64,000 nt of DNA from Deinococcus peraridilitoris DSM 19664 (GCF_000317835.1 NC_019793.1:989001-1053000); one strand, 5' to 3'. Shown: positions 1-9,920, counted from the first letter of the stretch. Notes: generated by a model not told the origin, from the sequence alone. Numbers and translations are program-made.

Positions 1-475
1 GGCCCTGCAGGCGCCACCCGTCGGGCACCGCCTGCGCCCGGGTGCGCGGCAGCCCTCCCCGCGAGGGGCTACCGAGTTCGGGTTCGGAGGCCAGCGAGTT
101 GATCAGCGCGCCGCGCGACACGGTTGCCTGTGCCACTTTCCGGTAAAGCGCTTCCGGCCACAGGGCTCCTTCAGCGGCACTGCCGAGCACGTGCCCGTTC
201 ATGGCGACGATCAGGGCGAGTGAGGCGTCGGTGCGCCCCAGGCATTCCTGCGCCAGCGCGAATTCGTGCAGGGAAGCGCCAGAACCACCCACGTCCTGAG
301 AAACGGTCAGGGCGGCGTAGCCACTCGCCTTGATCGCCTGGATAACGGCAGTGGGCAGCTCGCCTTCCCGCTCGGCCTGCTCGATAAAAGGATGGGCGGC
401 CCGGGCCAGCTGGCGGGCAAGGGTGAGGAACTGTTCCTCGCGAAAAGTGAGGTCGAGGTGGGCAAGCAGGGACAC
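1..475 (-). CDS. Acyl-CoA dehydrogenase, N-terminal part (cut by window edge)
   Basis: The minus-strand reading frame runs off the left edge; 158 residues are visible. It reads as the helical N-terminal domain of the acyl-CoA dehydrogenase family, flavoenzymes that oxidise acyl-CoA thioesters: a helix starting LTFREEQFLTLARQLA, a GYAALTVSQDVGGSGAS stretch (the 'G..GL.VPE.YGG.G' position of the family), then SLALIVAMNGHVLG and an LASEPE-type segment. The start is the GTG at 475-473, because an in-frame TGA lies two codons upstream; a TGAGG stretch just before it is a modest ribosome binding site. The FAD-binding middle domain and catalytic base lie outside the window, so substrate class cannot be judged. 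Confidence 0.8.
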   Translation of the reverse strand, partial: MSLLAHLDLTFREEQFLTLARQLARAAHPFIEQAEREGELPTAVIQAIKASGYAALTVSQDVGGSGASLHEFALAQECLGRTDASLALIVAMNGHVLGSAAEGALWPEALYRKVAQATVSRGALINSLASEPELGSPSRGGLPRTRAQAVPDGWRLQG

Positions 476-598
476 GCCTCAGCTTACGGGGCGGGGGACC
501 TGAAGACTGTCAGGCTGTATCGAACTCGACTTTGCCTTTGATGCAACACAAACCGGAGGAGCGACACGCGCTGACGCGAGCGGACGCTCTCTTTCGTG

Positions 599-660
599 TG
601 ACACTTTCTGGTTGACAGTGTCAAGGCGGGCTTCTAGAATAAGTGTCATGAAAACACTTA
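599..660 (+). promoter_or_regulatory. Promoter and putative operator of the NUDIX regulator gene
   Basis: TTGACA at 612-617 and TAGAAT at 635-640 are separated by exactly 17 bp, and the -10 ends 7 nt before the ATG at 648, so the transcript should be leaderless. The region is full of symmetry: TTGACA-G-TGTCAA (612-624) is a perfect palindrome over the -35; TAAGTGT (640-646) and ACACTTA (654-660) form a perfect 7-bp inverted repeat across the start codon; the heptamer AGTGTCA occurs at 617 and 642 and inverted at 599. This looks like an operator, possibly for autoregulation. Confidence 0.7.
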
Positions 661-1325
661 CTCTGCCGCCTCAGGCCGCGCAGGTGGGCCTGGCGGTGGA
701 CGTCGCGGCGTTCGCCATGCACGAGAGCGAACTGCAGGTGCTGCTGGTGCAGCGCGGCACCTTGCCGCACGCTCAGGTCTGGGCGCTCCCAGGCGGCTTT
801 GTGCAACTGCACGAGGAACTGCACGAAGCGGCGTTGCGCGAACTGCGTGAGGAAACCTCGATCAGCCTGGAACCGCGGCACCTGGAGCAGTTTTATACCT
901 TTGGCGCTCCAGAGCGCGATCCGCGCGGCCGCATCGTCTCGGTCGCCCACCTGGCCGTCCTGCCGCACGGCACCGTGCAGGTCACGGGGGGTTCGGGCAC
1001 GCTGGCCGCCGGCTGGTTTCCTGCGCACACGCCGCCTCCGCTGGCCTTTGACCATGCCCAGATTCTGGAGCGGGCCCTGCGGCGTCTGCAGACCCGGCTG
1101 GAATACGCACAGCTGGCCCTGGAGTTCCTGCCTGAGACTTTCACCCTGCCCGAACTGCAAGAAGTCCACGAAGCGATCCTGGCCAAGAAACTCGACAAAC
1201 GCAATTTCCGCAAACGCCTGCTGGCACAGGGCCTGCTGATTCTCTCCGGCGAACGGCGCAACGGCGTGGGCCGTCCGGCACAGCTGTACCGCCGCAGCAA
1301 GACCGCGCGCCGGACGACCGTATGA
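648..1325 (+). CDS. NUDIX hydrolase-related protein with C-terminal winged helix (NrtR-like)
   Basis: 225 residues. A NUDIX box is visible at about residues 49-72: a Gly, five residues, Glu, seven residues, then RELREETSI, which keeps the REUxEE metal-binding core but has Ser where the consensus has Gly. The C-terminal part (about residues 155-220) begins LPELQEVHEAIL and ends near GRPAQLYR, the pattern of the winged-helix domain fused to NUDIX domains in the NrtR family, which controls NAD metabolism genes and senses ADP-ribose. I therefore favour a ligand-responsive repressor, with a hydrolase as the alternative. The ATG at 648 is preferred over an upstream start at 612 because it follows the -10 box by 7 nt. 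The palindromes over its own start fit autoregulation. Confidence 0.75.
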   Translation: MKTLTLPPQAAQVGLAVDVAAFAMHESELQVLLVQRGTLPHAQVWALPGGFVQLHEELHEAALRELREETSISLEPRHLEQFYTFGAPERDPRGRIVSVAHLAVLPHGTVQVTGGSGTLAAGWFPAHTPPPLAFDHAQILERALRRLQTRLEYAQLALEFLPETFTLPELQEVHEAILAKKLDKRNFRKRLLAQGLLILSGERRNGVGRPAQLYRRSKTARRTTV

Positions 1326-1354
1326 ACGCAGCAGGGCGGCTGGCGTCTCCATGA
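1322..1354 (+). CDS. Bridging mini-ORF, 10 codons
   Basis: ATG at 1322 overlaps the TGA of the NUDIX gene (ATGA), and its own TGA at 1352-1354 overlaps the ATG of the next gene (ATGA again). It would encode MNAAGRLASP. It exactly fills the gap between two genes and could carry ribosomes across by termination-reinitiation; the downstream gene has only a weak Shine-Dalgarno sequence. No protein function is implied. Confidence 0.35.
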   Translation: MNAAGRLASP

Positions 1355-1683
1355 GCTGGACACCGCGGACGCTGCTGGTCTCGATGCGGCACGGCAAACT
1401 GCTCGAAGCGCAGCTGCTCTTGCAAAACGAGTCCGGCGAGCAGGCCACCCTGCTCCTGAGTCCCAAAATGGGCGCGCGGCTGAGCGGCGCTGAACGCAGC
1501 CTGGCCCTGGCACTGGAGGCCGCGGCATACGTGACGGGTCTGGCCGTGCGCCTGGAGGCGCCCCATCCGCATGGCGTGCGCCTGCTCGTCGATGGGCGTG
1601 AGCAGAAGAGCATCACCCGCTATGGAGCGGTTTTCGCGCAGGTGGCCGAACTGGCCGATGCCTACGCCGACAGCGTCGAGTAA
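1351..1683 (+). CDS. Conserved-looking hypothetical protein, 110 aa
   Basis: I do not recognise the family. The protein is soluble, starting MSWTPRTLLVSMRHGKLLE and ending in an acidic helix (VAELADAYADSVE). The N-terminal half looks like beta strands followed by a short Leu-rich strand and a helix with SGAERSLALALEAAAYVTG. Codon use matches the neighbours, so I take it as real. It lies directly behind the NUDIX/winged-helix gene, joined by a 10-codon mini-ORF, and is probably cotranscribed with it. The ATG at 1351 is the first start after the upstream gene and has no strong ribosome binding site. Confidence 0.6.
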   Translation: MSWTPRTLLVSMRHGKLLEAQLLLQNESGEQATLLLSPKMGARLSGAERSLALALEAAAYVTGLAVRLEAPHPHGVRLLVDGREQKSITRYGAVFAQVAELADAYADSVE

Positions 1684-1731
1684 CGAACGGTCCTCGGCGC
1701 CTGACGCACCATCGCGCCGCTTGCCCTCGGG

Positions 1732-1737
1732 TAAAAT
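1732..1737 (+). promoter_or_regulatory. -10 box of leaderless ybaB transcript
   Basis: TAAAAT ends 6 nt before the ATG at 1744. There is no Shine-Dalgarno sequence and no convincing -35 box at 17 bp, so the call rests on the -10 and its spacing, a layout repeated at many genes here. Confidence 0.5.
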
Positions 1738-1743
1738 GCACTT

Positions 1744-2043
1744 ATGGACATGAAGAAGCTGATGAAGCAGATGCAGCAGGCACAGGCCGCCGCCGCGAAG
1801 ATTCAGGAAGACCTGGCGCAGCAGATGGTCGAGGGCAGCGCCAGCGGAATGGTCAGCGTCACCATGAACGGACAGGGCAAGGTCACCGCCATCAAGATCA
1901 ATCCGCAGGCCGTGGACCCGGACGACGTCGAGGCGCTCGAGGACCTGCTGCTGGTGGCCATTCAGGACGCCGCTGGCAAGGCCGACGATCTGCAGCAGCG
2001 TGAGACCCAGCGCAGCCTGGGCTTTTTGGGCGGCATGCTTTGA
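1744..2043 (+). CDS. ybaB: YbaB/EbfC family nucleoid-associated protein
   Basis: 99 residues, the usual length of the family. It starts with MKKLMKQMQQAQAAAAKIQEDL-like sequence typical of the first helix of the YbaB/EbfC tweezer-shaped dimer, followed by the central sheet (GMVSVTMNGQGKVTAIKI, NPQAVDPDD) and a C-terminal helix ending KADDLQQRETQRSLGF. These proteins bind DNA and are nearly always encoded beside recR, as here. The ATG at 1744 follows a TAAAAT box by 6 nt, pointing to a leaderless mRNA. Confidence 0.92.
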   Translation: MDMKKLMKQMQQAQAAAAKIQEDLAQQMVEGSASGMVSVTMNGQGKVTAIKINPQAVDPDDVEALEDLLLVAIQDAAGKADDLQQRETQRSLGFLGGML

Positions 2044-2048
2044 GGCCA

Positions 2049-2078
2049 ATGCTCTCCATTGATAGCAGGCGACCATGA
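2049..2078 (+). CDS. Bridging mini-ORF between ybaB and recR
   Basis: ATG CTC TCC ... CCA TGA encodes nine residues (MLSIDSRRP) and its TGA overlaps the recR ATG (ATGA). In the same frame a TTG at 2040 overlaps the ybaB stop codon, so the mini-ORF could also run 12 codons from stop to start. The gap between the two genes contains only a weak ribosome binding site for recR, which makes translational coupling plausible. Confidence 0.3.
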   Translation: MLSIDSRRP

Positions 2079-2689
2079 AATACCCGGCCAGCCTGGTGGC
2101 CTTGATTCGGGAGCTGTCGCGCTTGCCGGGCATCGGTCCCAAATCAGCGCAGCGCCTGGCCTTTCACCTGTTCGAACAGCCACGCGAAGACATCGAGCGT
2201 CTCGCGGGCGCCTTGCTGGAAGCCAAACGCGAGCTGCAGATGTGCAAGCAGTGCTTCAACGTGACCGACCGCGAACTGTGCGACGTCTGCACCGACACGG
2301 GACGCGATCGCGCGCAGATCTGTGTGGTCGAGGAGCCCGGTGACGTCATCGCCATCGAACGCAGTGGTGAGTTTCGTGGCCTCTATCACGTCTTGCACGG
2401 CGCGATCAGCCCCATGAACGGCGTTTCTCCCGAGAAGCTCTACATCAAGCCTCTGCTGACCCGACTGCAGCAGAACGAACTGAAGCCCGAAGACCACGAG
2501 GTCATCCTGGCCACCAGCACCACGGTGGAGGGTGAAGCCACCAGCCTGTACCTGCAGCGTCTGCTCGAGCCGCTGGGCGTCATGGTGTCACGCATCGCCT
2601 ACGGTCTGCCCGTGGGGGGCGCCCTGGAATACGCCGACGAGGTCACCCTGGGGCGCGCCCTGGCTGGCCGGCAGCGGGTGACCCGATAG
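2075..2689 (+). CDS. recR: Recombination mediator protein RecR
   Basis: 204 residues, full length. In order: an N-terminal helix-hairpin-helix region (LSRLPGIGPKSAQRLAFHL), a four-cysteine zinc finger (CKQCFNVTDRELCDVC, about residues 57-72), a Toprim domain (ICVVEEPGDVIAIERSGEFRG; STTVEGEATS) and the C-terminal Walker-B-like IAYGLPVGGALEYAD segment. RecR acts with RecO (and RecF) to load RecA on SSB-coated single strands, an important route in radiation-resistant bacteria. The ATG is the expected start and is coupled by ATGA overlap to a mini-ORF in the ybaB-recR gap. Confidence 0.96.
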   Translation: MKYPASLVALIRELSRLPGIGPKSAQRLAFHLFEQPREDIERLAGALLEAKRELQMCKQCFNVTDRELCDVCTDTGRDRAQICVVEEPGDVIAIERSGEFRGLYHVLHGAISPMNGVSPEKLYIKPLLTRLQQNELKPEDHEVILATSTTVEGEATSLYLQRLLEPLGVMVSRIAYGLPVGGALEYADEVTLGRALAGRQRVTR

Positions 2690-2727
2690 CAGATACGCCG
2701 CGCCACTCTCATGAATCCTTGGACCGC

Positions 2728-2759
2728 TTTACATCTTTTTCTCACCGCTCGCCTATACT
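2728..2759 (+). promoter_or_regulatory. Promoter of the roadblock gene trio
   Basis: TATACT at 2754-2759 ends 6 nt before the GTG at 2766, so the mRNA is probably leaderless. TTTACA at 2728-2733 is a possible -35, but the 20-bp spacing is long. Confidence 0.5.
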
Positions 2760-2765
2760 GAACGG

Positions 2766-3122
2766 GTGCTAGAGCAGCATCTCTCTCAACTCGTGGCCGA
2801 TGTCGACGGTGCGTCCGGCGCGGCCATCGGCGGCTTCGACGGTCTTCTCGTCGAGGAATACGGCGCCGGCAACTCCGACCTCAGCCTGCTCGTGGCCGAA
2901 CACGCCGGCCTGCTGCGTGCCGCCTTCAGCGCTTATGAAAACACCCTGTCGGGTGGGCAGCTTCGCGAATTCTATCTGCGCGGAGACCACCTCAGCGCGT
3001 TCAGCCTGCCCGTCAGTTCCGAACTCTTTTTGATGATCGTGATGGACGGCCAGAAAAACAACCTCGGCCAGGCCCGGCTGTACGGCCTGGAAACCGCCAA
3101 AAAGCTGGGAGAGATCCTGTGA
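2766..3122 (+). CDS. Roadblock/LC7 domain protein 1
   Basis: 118 residues, GTG start. The layout is the roadblock/LC7 (MglB-like) fold: helix LEQHLSQLVADVDGASGAAIGG, a strand FDGLLVEEYG, a long middle helix, then LREFYLRGDHLSAFSLPVSSELFLMIVMDGQKNNLGQARL with strands and a final helix. Such proteins regulate Ras-like GTPases of the MglA type; no GTPase gene is in the window. It is the first of three overlapping genes of the same fold (next start overlaps by GTGA). Which partner it has here cannot be told. Confidence 0.75.
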   Translation: MLEQHLSQLVADVDGASGAAIGGFDGLLVEEYGAGNSDLSLLVAEHAGLLRAAFSAYENTLSGGQLREFYLRGDHLSAFSLPVSSELFLMIVMDGQKNNLGQARLYGLETAKKLGEIL

Positions 3123-3460
3123 AGCTGCGCGCCTTGATGGGTACGCCCGGCGTGCGCAGCGCGGCGCTTGTCGGCCGCGACGGATTGGCGCTGGAAGCCT
3201 ACGGCGATAAGGGTGAACACCTGGCCGCCGAACTCGCCTCGCTGCGCGAAAGCCTGGAGCGGCTCGCGCGCCGCCTGGGCTCGGGAGCGCTGTCACGAAT
3301 TGCCTTCACGACCGAGCACTTCGAGGTGGTCGCCGTCAGTGTCGGCGATTTCATCACCGGAGTCGCCCTGACGCGAGGCAGCGATACGCGCGCTGCCCAG
3401 CTTGAACTGGCCCGCGTGGCGCTCGAACTGGCACCTCAGGCCGCCCTGGGTGAGCGCTGA
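3119..3460 (+). CDS. Roadblock/LC7 domain protein 2
   Basis: 113 residues, GTG start overlapping the upstream TGA by four bases. It has a short first helix (KLRALMGTPGVRSAALVGRDG), a strand LALEAYGDKGEH, a helix AAELASLRESLERLARRLG, and strands RIAFTTEHFEVVAVSVGDFITGVAL with a C-terminal helix. The spacing of these elements matches the neighbouring genes and the roadblock family, though sequence identity between the three copies is low. Probably part of one complex with its neighbours. Confidence 0.65.
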   Translation: MKLRALMGTPGVRSAALVGRDGLALEAYGDKGEHLAAELASLRESLERLARRLGSGALSRIAFTTEHFEVVAVSVGDFITGVALTRGSDTRAAQLELARVALELAPQAALGER

Positions 3461-3780
3461 TGCTCGATCAGCTGATGACCGTCCGCGGCGTGAAATCGGC
3501 CGCTGTGCTGGGTGCGGGGGGCGAAGTGCTGTCCCACGTGGGGTTCCGCATCGATTCGACGGTCGCGCTGCAGGGCCGTGAGGTCGTGAGCGGCATGGCC
3601 TCCGCACTCAGCGGCGGTGAGTGGCGCGATGTCGTCATCGATTTCGAGGACGGTCCCGTGATGCTCGTCCCGCTCGGAACACACACCCTGCTGGCCAGCT
3701 TCGACGACGTGGCCATTCTGGGGCGCCTGCGCTACGCGGTCAAACGGGCACTGCCCGAGCTGCAAGGCCAGTTCGGCTGA
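3460..3780 (+). CDS. Roadblock/LC7 domain protein 3
   Basis: 106 residues. Its ATG overlaps the preceding TGA by one base, so the three genes are translationally coupled. The start MLDQLMTVRGVKSAAVLGAGGEVLSHVGF parallels protein 2 (short helix ending in GV, then strand), followed by a helix, the strand pair WRDVVIDFEDGPVMLVPLGTHTLLASF and a final helix ILGRLRYAVKRALPELQ. The operon ends in a strong hairpin terminator shortly downstream. Confidence 0.65.
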   Translation: MLDQLMTVRGVKSAAVLGAGGEVLSHVGFRIDSTVALQGREVVSGMASALSGGEWRDVVIDFEDGPVMLVPLGTHTLLASFDDVAILGRLRYAVKRALPELQGQFG

Positions 3781-3820
3781 GCCGAACTGCACGGGCGCGT
3801 TCCCTCAACCAGTCGACCAA

Positions 3821-3853
3821 AAAAGGAGGGCGGGACTTTCCCGCCCTCCTTTT
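3821..3853. terminator. Bidirectional intrinsic terminator
   Basis: A perfect 15-bp stem (AAAAGGAGGGCGGGA and its complement) with a 3-nt loop, A-rich on the left and ending in TTTT on the right. It serves the roadblock operon and the convergent ABC exporter genes. Confidence 0.92.
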
Positions 3854-3874
3854 AACACCCACTTAACACACCAC

Positions 3875-5725
3875 TCAATCGTCCGCCGCCATGCCGCCTC
3901 CCTCGTACTGCAGGCGGTACAGGCGAGAGTAATACCCGCCACGCGCGAGCAGTTCGGTGTGCGAGCCTTCTTCGACGACACGCCCCTGGCGCATCACCAC
4001 GATGCGGTCGCAGTGCTCGATGGTGCTCAGCCGATGCGCGATGATGATGCTGGTGCGCCCGACCATCACCTTCTGCAGGGCCGCCTGAATCTGCAACTCC
4101 GTCTCGGTGTCGATGCTGGCCGTGGCCTCGTCGAGGACCAGCAGGATGTCGGGGTTCTGAATCAGCGCGCGGGCAAAGGCGATCAGTTGCTTCTGTCCAG
4201 TGGACAGTGTGGCGCCACGTTCACGCACCTCACTGTGATACCCGTCGGGCAGATTCATGATGAAGTCGTGCACGCCGACGTACTTGCAGGCCTGCACCAC
4301 CCGCTCGTGAGGAATGGCCGGGTCGCCCAGGGTCAGGTTGCTCTCCATGGTGCCGGCGAACAAAAAGACATCCTGGAGCACCACGCCGATGTGGCGGCGC
4401 AGGTCATACTGCGCCAGGTCGCGCACGTCGTGGCCGTCCACCAGAACTGCGCCGCGCTGCACATCGTAAAAGCGCGAGACCAGGCTGGTGATGCTGGTCT
4501 TCCCGGCACCCGTGGCCCCCACGAGCGCGACGCTTTCACCGGGGCGGATGGTCAGGTCGATACCACGCAGGGTCCAGCGCTCGTCACTGTCAGGCGTGTC
4601 CGCGGTGACACTGCTGTCATAGCTGAACCAGACGCTGCGCAGTTCCACTTCACCGCGAAAGCGCTCCAGGCGGCGCGCGCCGGGTTTGTCCTGAATCTTT
4701 TCCTCGGTATCCAGCACCCCAAAGATCCGCTCACCTGAAGCCATGGCCGACTGCAAATTGTTCATGACGTCCGCCAGATCCTGAATCGGCTGAAACAACG
4801 CGGTGATAAAACCCACGAAAGCCACCAGCGTTCCCAACGTCACGCCCGCACCGGACAGAATGTCACGCCCGGCGTACCACAGCACGAGGGCGGTGGCGAC
4901 CTGCGCGAGCACGGCCACAGTCGGCATATAAATCGAAAACCAGCGGATCGAGTTCAGGTTGGCGCCCAGCAGCCCCCGGTTGGCGCGGTCGAACTCCACG
5001 GCATTGCGGTTCTCACGCGAGAAAAGCTGCACGGTCAGCATCCCGGTGATGTTCTCGTTGAGCTTGCTGTTGACGATCGCCTGCTGCAAACGCGTTTCTC
5101 GAAAGGCGTCACGAATTTTGATTCGAAAAAAGTTGGCGGCCCAGAACAGAAATGGCAGCACGGTAAAGCTCACGAGCGCCAGTTGCCAGTTGAGGCTCAA
5201 CATGATCACGACGTACACGATCACCAGAAAGGTGGACTGAATCAGCGCCACGAGACCCGCGGTGATGAACTGGTTGATGGCATCGACATCGCTCGTCACA
5301 CGCGTGATCAGCCGCCCCACCGGGTTCTGGTCGAAGTACGCGAGGTGCAGCCGCTGCAGCTTCGTGAACAGGTCGGCCCGGATGTCATACAGCACGCGCT
5401 GTCCCAGGAAACTGATGGCCAGCGTGAAACCGTAGCGCAAAGCGAACTCGACGATCTTCAGCAGCAGATACGCCAAAGCCACCAGCAACAGGCCCTGAAA
5501 GAGCGCCTCTGGCCCCAGATTCCCCCGGCCGGTGGTCGGCAGCAGGTAATGGTCGATGGCGTAGCGTTGCAGCAGGTTGAAGGTGGGCTGGGACAGCGCG
5601 ATCAGAAAGGCCAGCAGCACGCCCGTGGCGGCCAGCCGCACATACGGATTCAGGTATCCCAGGATGCGCCGCGTCAATTGGGGGTCAAAGGCCTTGCGAA
5701 AGGCTTCGTCAGCTTGAATGGTCAC
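3875..5725 (-). CDS. ABC exporter half-transporter, second subunit
   Basis: 616 residues: six predicted membrane helices (about 30-320) fused to a nucleotide-binding domain. Walker [10 protein letters not shown] is near residue 405, the signature is LSTGQ near residue 512, Walker B is LLVLDEA with the catalytic Glu, and the switch His is in IIIAHRLST. The signature departs from LSGGQ while the ATPase Glu is intact; the partner upstream has the opposite pattern. This is the asymmetry of heterodimeric multidrug exporters such as TM287/288 and BmrCD, with one degenerate and one consensus ATP site. GTG start; overlaps the stop of the partner by four bases. Substrate unknown. Confidence 0.88.
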   Translation of the reverse strand: MTIQADEAFRKAFDPQLTRRILGYLNPYVRLAATGVLLAFLIALSQPTFNLLQRYAIDHYLLPTTGRGNLGPEALFQGLLLVALAYLLLKIVEFALRYGFTLAISFLGQRVLYDIRADLFTKLQRLHLAYFDQNPVGRLITRVTSDVDAINQFITAGLVALIQSTFLVIVYVVIMLSLNWQLALVSFTVLPFLFWAANFFRIKIRDAFRETRLQQAIVNSKLNENITGMLTVQLFSRENRNAVEFDRANRGLLGANLNSIRWFSIYMPTVAVLAQVATALVLWYAGRDILSGAGVTLGTLVAFVGFITALFQPIQDLADVMNNLQSAMASGERIFGVLDTEEKIQDKPGARRLERFRGEVELRSVWFSYDSSVTADTPDSDERWTLRGIDLTIRPGESVALVGATGAGKTSITSLVSRFYDVQRGAVLVDGHDVRDLAQYDLRRHIGVVLQDVFLFAGTMESNLTLGDPAIPHERVVQACKYVGVHDFIMNLPDGYHSEVRERGATLSTGQKQLIAFARALIQNPDILLVLDEATASIDTETELQIQAALQKVMVGRTSIIIAHRLSTIEHCDRIVVMRQGRVVEEGSHTELLARGGYYSRLYRLQYEGGGMAADD

Positions 5726-7620
5726 GCGCGTGCCTCCTGGGTGCTCATGTCGTGCTGGTCCTGCCCGGAAGCGTCCTCGTCGATTTCGCTGGCGAGGCGC
5801 TGCTTGCGCTCCAGTTCGGCGTAATGTCCGCCCTGGGCCAGCAACACCTCGTGTGCGCCCTGTTCGACGATCCTTCCTTCGTGCAGCACGATGATGTGAT
5901 CGGCGTGCCGCAGCGTGGAGACACGGTGGCCGATCAGCAGCACGGTGCGTCCCTGCTGTACGTCGCGCAAAGCCTGCAGGATGCGCGATTCGGTTTCGGT
6001 GTCAACCGCGCTGGTCGAGTCGTCGAGAATCAGGATTTTTGGCTCTCTCACCAGCGCGCGGGCCAGGGCCGTGCGCTGACGCTGCCCGCCGGACAGGGTC
6101 ACACCGCGTTCGCCCAGCAGGGTGTCATAGCCGTTGGGGAAATCCTCGATGTCATTTGACAGACCGGCGAGCTGCGCGGCCCGCCGGACCCGGTCCATGT
6201 CAGGCGGCGGGTCCTGCCCGGCGGGCGGCGCGGCCTGAAAGGCAGGTACGCGCGTCGCGACGGGCGGATAGTGCTCGTTGTCGAGCCCGAAAGCGATGTT
6301 GGTGGCGATGGTGTCGCTGAAGAGAAACGGTTCTTGCGGCACGGTGGCGATGTTCGCACGCAGCGTCTTGAGCGGAATGACCCGGACATCGACTCCATCG
6401 ATCAGCACCCGCCCCTCGCTGGGATCGACCAGCCGCGTGATCAGCTGTGCCAGCAGGGTCTTGCCACTTCCCGTCGGGCCGGTGATGCCCAGCGTCTGCC
6501 CGGCCGGAATGTGCAGCGACAGATCGCGCAGCACCACCGTGCGGTCAAAGCGCAAGGTGACGCCTTCGAAATGGATGTCTCCCTGCAGGGTGCGGATGGT
6601 CGGGTCAGTACGCTTGCTGTCGTGCACCACGGGGCGGGCGTCGAACATGTCCTGCAGGCGCGACCAGGAAGCGAGCCCGCGCTGGGACAGGTTGGTGATG
6701 AAGCCGATCATCAGCATCGGCCACGACAGACGCTCGAGGGTCAAGGCGAACTGCGTGAATTGACCGAGCGTCAGGGTTTCGCCCGGCACGAGCCCCAGGA
6801 TCATGCGCCCACCGAAAATCAGGATCAGCACGTAGGCGATGCCCATCAGCAGGCTCATAAAGGCCTGCAGCGGCCCTTCGACCTTGACCAGGCTGATGGC
6901 GCGGCGAATCAGTTCATCGTTCATGCTCTTGTACTGCGCAATCTCGCGGTCCTCGACGGCGTACCCTTTGACTACGCGCGCACCGGAGAAGTTCTCCTGG
7001 GCCTTGGCGCTGATGGCCGAATTCTGCTCCTGCACTTTCACGTAGCGCGCCGAGATGGTCCGCGCCAGCGAGTACAGCACGATCACGATCACCGGGAACA
7101 CCGCAAGCACCAGCAGCGTGAGCTTCCATGACAGGCTGAACATCACCACGAGCGCGGTGGCAAACGCCGTCACGATGTTCACGACCTGCCAGGTGCCAAA
7201 GCCCAGCAGTTCTCGCACGGCCGACAGGTCGCCGGTCAGGCGGTTCATCAGGTCACCCGTGCGCGCACGGTCATAATAGGCCTTGTCCAGCGTCGTGAGG
7301 TGCGAAAAGATGTCGCGGCGAATTTCATACTCGGTCTGACGACTGGCCACCACGATCTGACGACGCATAACAAACATGAAGAGGCCCGAGACCGCAGCGC
7401 CTGCCACGACGCCAAGGGCATACAGCATCAGGGTGCCGAGCGCGATTCCTGTCGTGCCCGGATTGCCGTCGGCGCTTCTGGTCAGGCCGTCGATCGAAAG
7501 CCGCAGGAAATAGGCAGGCAGCAGCACTGCCGAGTTGGCGAGCAGCACGGCCAGGAAGCCCAGCAGATACTGGCGTCGGTGGAGAAGCAGATAAGGCCAG
7601 AGGGTCCGGATGCTGTTCAA
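5722..7620 (-). CDS. ABC exporter half-transporter, first subunit
   Basis: 632 residues with an N-terminal six-helix membrane domain and a C-terminal nucleotide-binding domain. Walker A GPTGSGKT is near residue 387, signature LSGGQ near residue 510, and Walker B reads ILILDDS, so an Asp replaces the catalytic Glu, as in the degenerate subunit of heterodimeric exporters. The switch His is kept ([10 protein letters not shown]). A linker of about 30 residues rich in Pro/Ala lies before the signature region. TTG start supported by a GAGGT ribosome binding site at 7627-7631. First gene of a two-gene operon. Confidence 0.88.
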   Translation of the reverse strand: MNSIRTLWPYLLLHRRQYLLGFLAVLLANSAVLLPAYFLRLSIDGLTRSADGNPGTTGIALGTLMLYALGVVAGAAVSGLFMFVMRRQIVVASRQTEYEIRRDIFSHLTTLDKAYYDRARTGDLMNRLTGDLSAVRELLGFGTWQVVNIVTAFATALVVMFSLSWKLTLLVLAVFPVIVIVLYSLARTISARYVKVQEQNSAISAKAQENFSGARVVKGYAVEDREIAQYKSMNDELIRRAISLVKVEGPLQAFMSLLMGIAYVLILIFGGRMILGLVPGETLTLGQFTQFALTLERLSWPMLMIGFITNLSQRGLASWSRLQDMFDARPVVHDSKRTDPTIRTLQGDIHFEGVTLRFDRTVVLRDLSLHIPAGQTLGITGPTGSGKTLLAQLITRLVDPSEGRVLIDGVDVRVIPLKTLRANIATVPQEPFLFSDTIATNIAFGLDNEHYPPVATRVPAFQAAPPAGQDPPPDMDRVRRAAQLAGLSNDIEDFPNGYDTLLGERGVTLSGGQRQRTALARALVREPKILILDDSTSAVDTETESRILQALRDVQQGRTVLLIGHRVSTLRHADHIIVLHEGRIVEQGAHEVLLAQGGHYAELERKQRLASEIDEDASGQDQHDMSTQEARA

Positions 7621-7805
7621 AGTTACCTCAGGGTTTGGGAGTCACTCACTGGGCGAAATCGCTTGGCAGGTTCTGCCAGAATCATCAGTCTATGACTCCA
7701 CAGGGTGTTCGCACCATGCGCCGATTGGCCGACTGCCCGGATGGCGGTTGGCCAATCTGCTGGAAAGACTGCGCCTGCAGGGCCGTTCCGCGCCCTGTAG
7801 CTGCC

Positions 7806-7834
7806 TTGACAAGGATAGGGCACGGTGCTAGTAT
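7806..7834 (+). promoter_or_regulatory. Promoter of the tRNA-tuf operon
   Basis: TTGACA (7806-7811), 17 bp, TAGTAT (7829-7834): a near-consensus sigma-70 type promoter about 65 nt before the first tRNA. The rest of the 285-bp gap before it, next to the ABC exporter start, holds nothing else I can name. Confidence 0.85.
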
Positions 7835-7905
7835 CCCAATCCGGAAGTCGGCGAGCAGGTGCCGCTTTCGCGCTCGGGAAGCAAGCGCTTCCGTGGTCAA
7901 GCGGT

Positions 7906-7981
<76 letters not shown>

Positions 7982-8012
7982 AGGTTGTGGTGCAACACCC
8001 CACCTTTCGACT

Positions 8013-8099
<87 letters not shown>

Positions 8100-8186
8100 A
8101 GTCTTGCCCACCGAGTCACGGGAAGAGCTCAAGTCGGCTAAGTCGGCGCACCGGTTCCCCCTGGTGCTGGAGAATATCCCAAGCAA

Positions 8187-8262
<76 letters not shown>

Positions 8263-8306
8263 ATGGCCCGTGTTTTGGGTCACCTTTGTAAGATGGTTCG
8301 GTCCAT

Positions 8307-8381
<75 letters not shown>

Positions 8382-8399
8382 TATTCGGACGTGATGCCT

Positions 8400-8419
8400 G
8401 GCCCGCGACTTTGCGGGCC
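8400..8419 (+). other. Hairpin between the last tRNA and tuf
   Basis: GGCCCGC, six nt, GCGGGCC. No T-run follows, so it is more likely an RNA processing or stability element in the tRNA-tuf transcript than a terminator. Confidence 0.4.
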
Positions 8420-8479
8420 GCATTCTCGTAAGCCCTCAGTCCAAAGATTTGACACCACCCATCTTCAGGAGGAACTGCC

Positions 8480-9697
<1,218 letters not shown>

Positions 9698-9712
9698 GTT
9701 TCAAGGCTTCCG

Positions 9713-9742
9713 AGCGGAGTGGCAAATGCCACTCCGCTTTTT
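9713..9742 (+). terminator. Intrinsic terminator after tuf
   Basis: 11-bp stem AGCGGAGTGGC with loop AAAT, followed by a T-run. Confidence 0.92.
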
Positions 9743-9782
9743 CATGCGCGCTTTGGGCTTTTCTTTTGGGGGGCACTCGCGC

Positions 9783-9829
9783 TACACTACCCGTTGCACC
9801 AGGCAAGCGCCGGAGGTTCTCCCTCCGGC
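9783..9829 (+). promoter_or_regulatory. Promoter and leader hairpin of rpmG-secE-nusG
   Basis: TACACT at 9783-9788 is a likely -10; the -35 is poor. A GCCGGAGG/CCTCCGGC hairpin with a 5-nt loop lies at 9809-9829 in the predicted leader, about 90 nt before rpmG. Function of the hairpin unknown. Confidence 0.45.
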
Positions 9830-9920
9830 CTTTCCCTGAAAGCCCGCACAGCGCGCGTTGCCGACGGGAAGCCTGGGAGTCCGCACGGTTCAAGCCAAAC
9901 GGACGAAAGGAGTCAAGGAC

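Noticed and set aside
2044..2074. Radiation/desiccation response motif upstream of recR
   Set aside because: I looked for the palindromic RDRM consensus before the repair and replication genes (recR, dnaX) and saw none.
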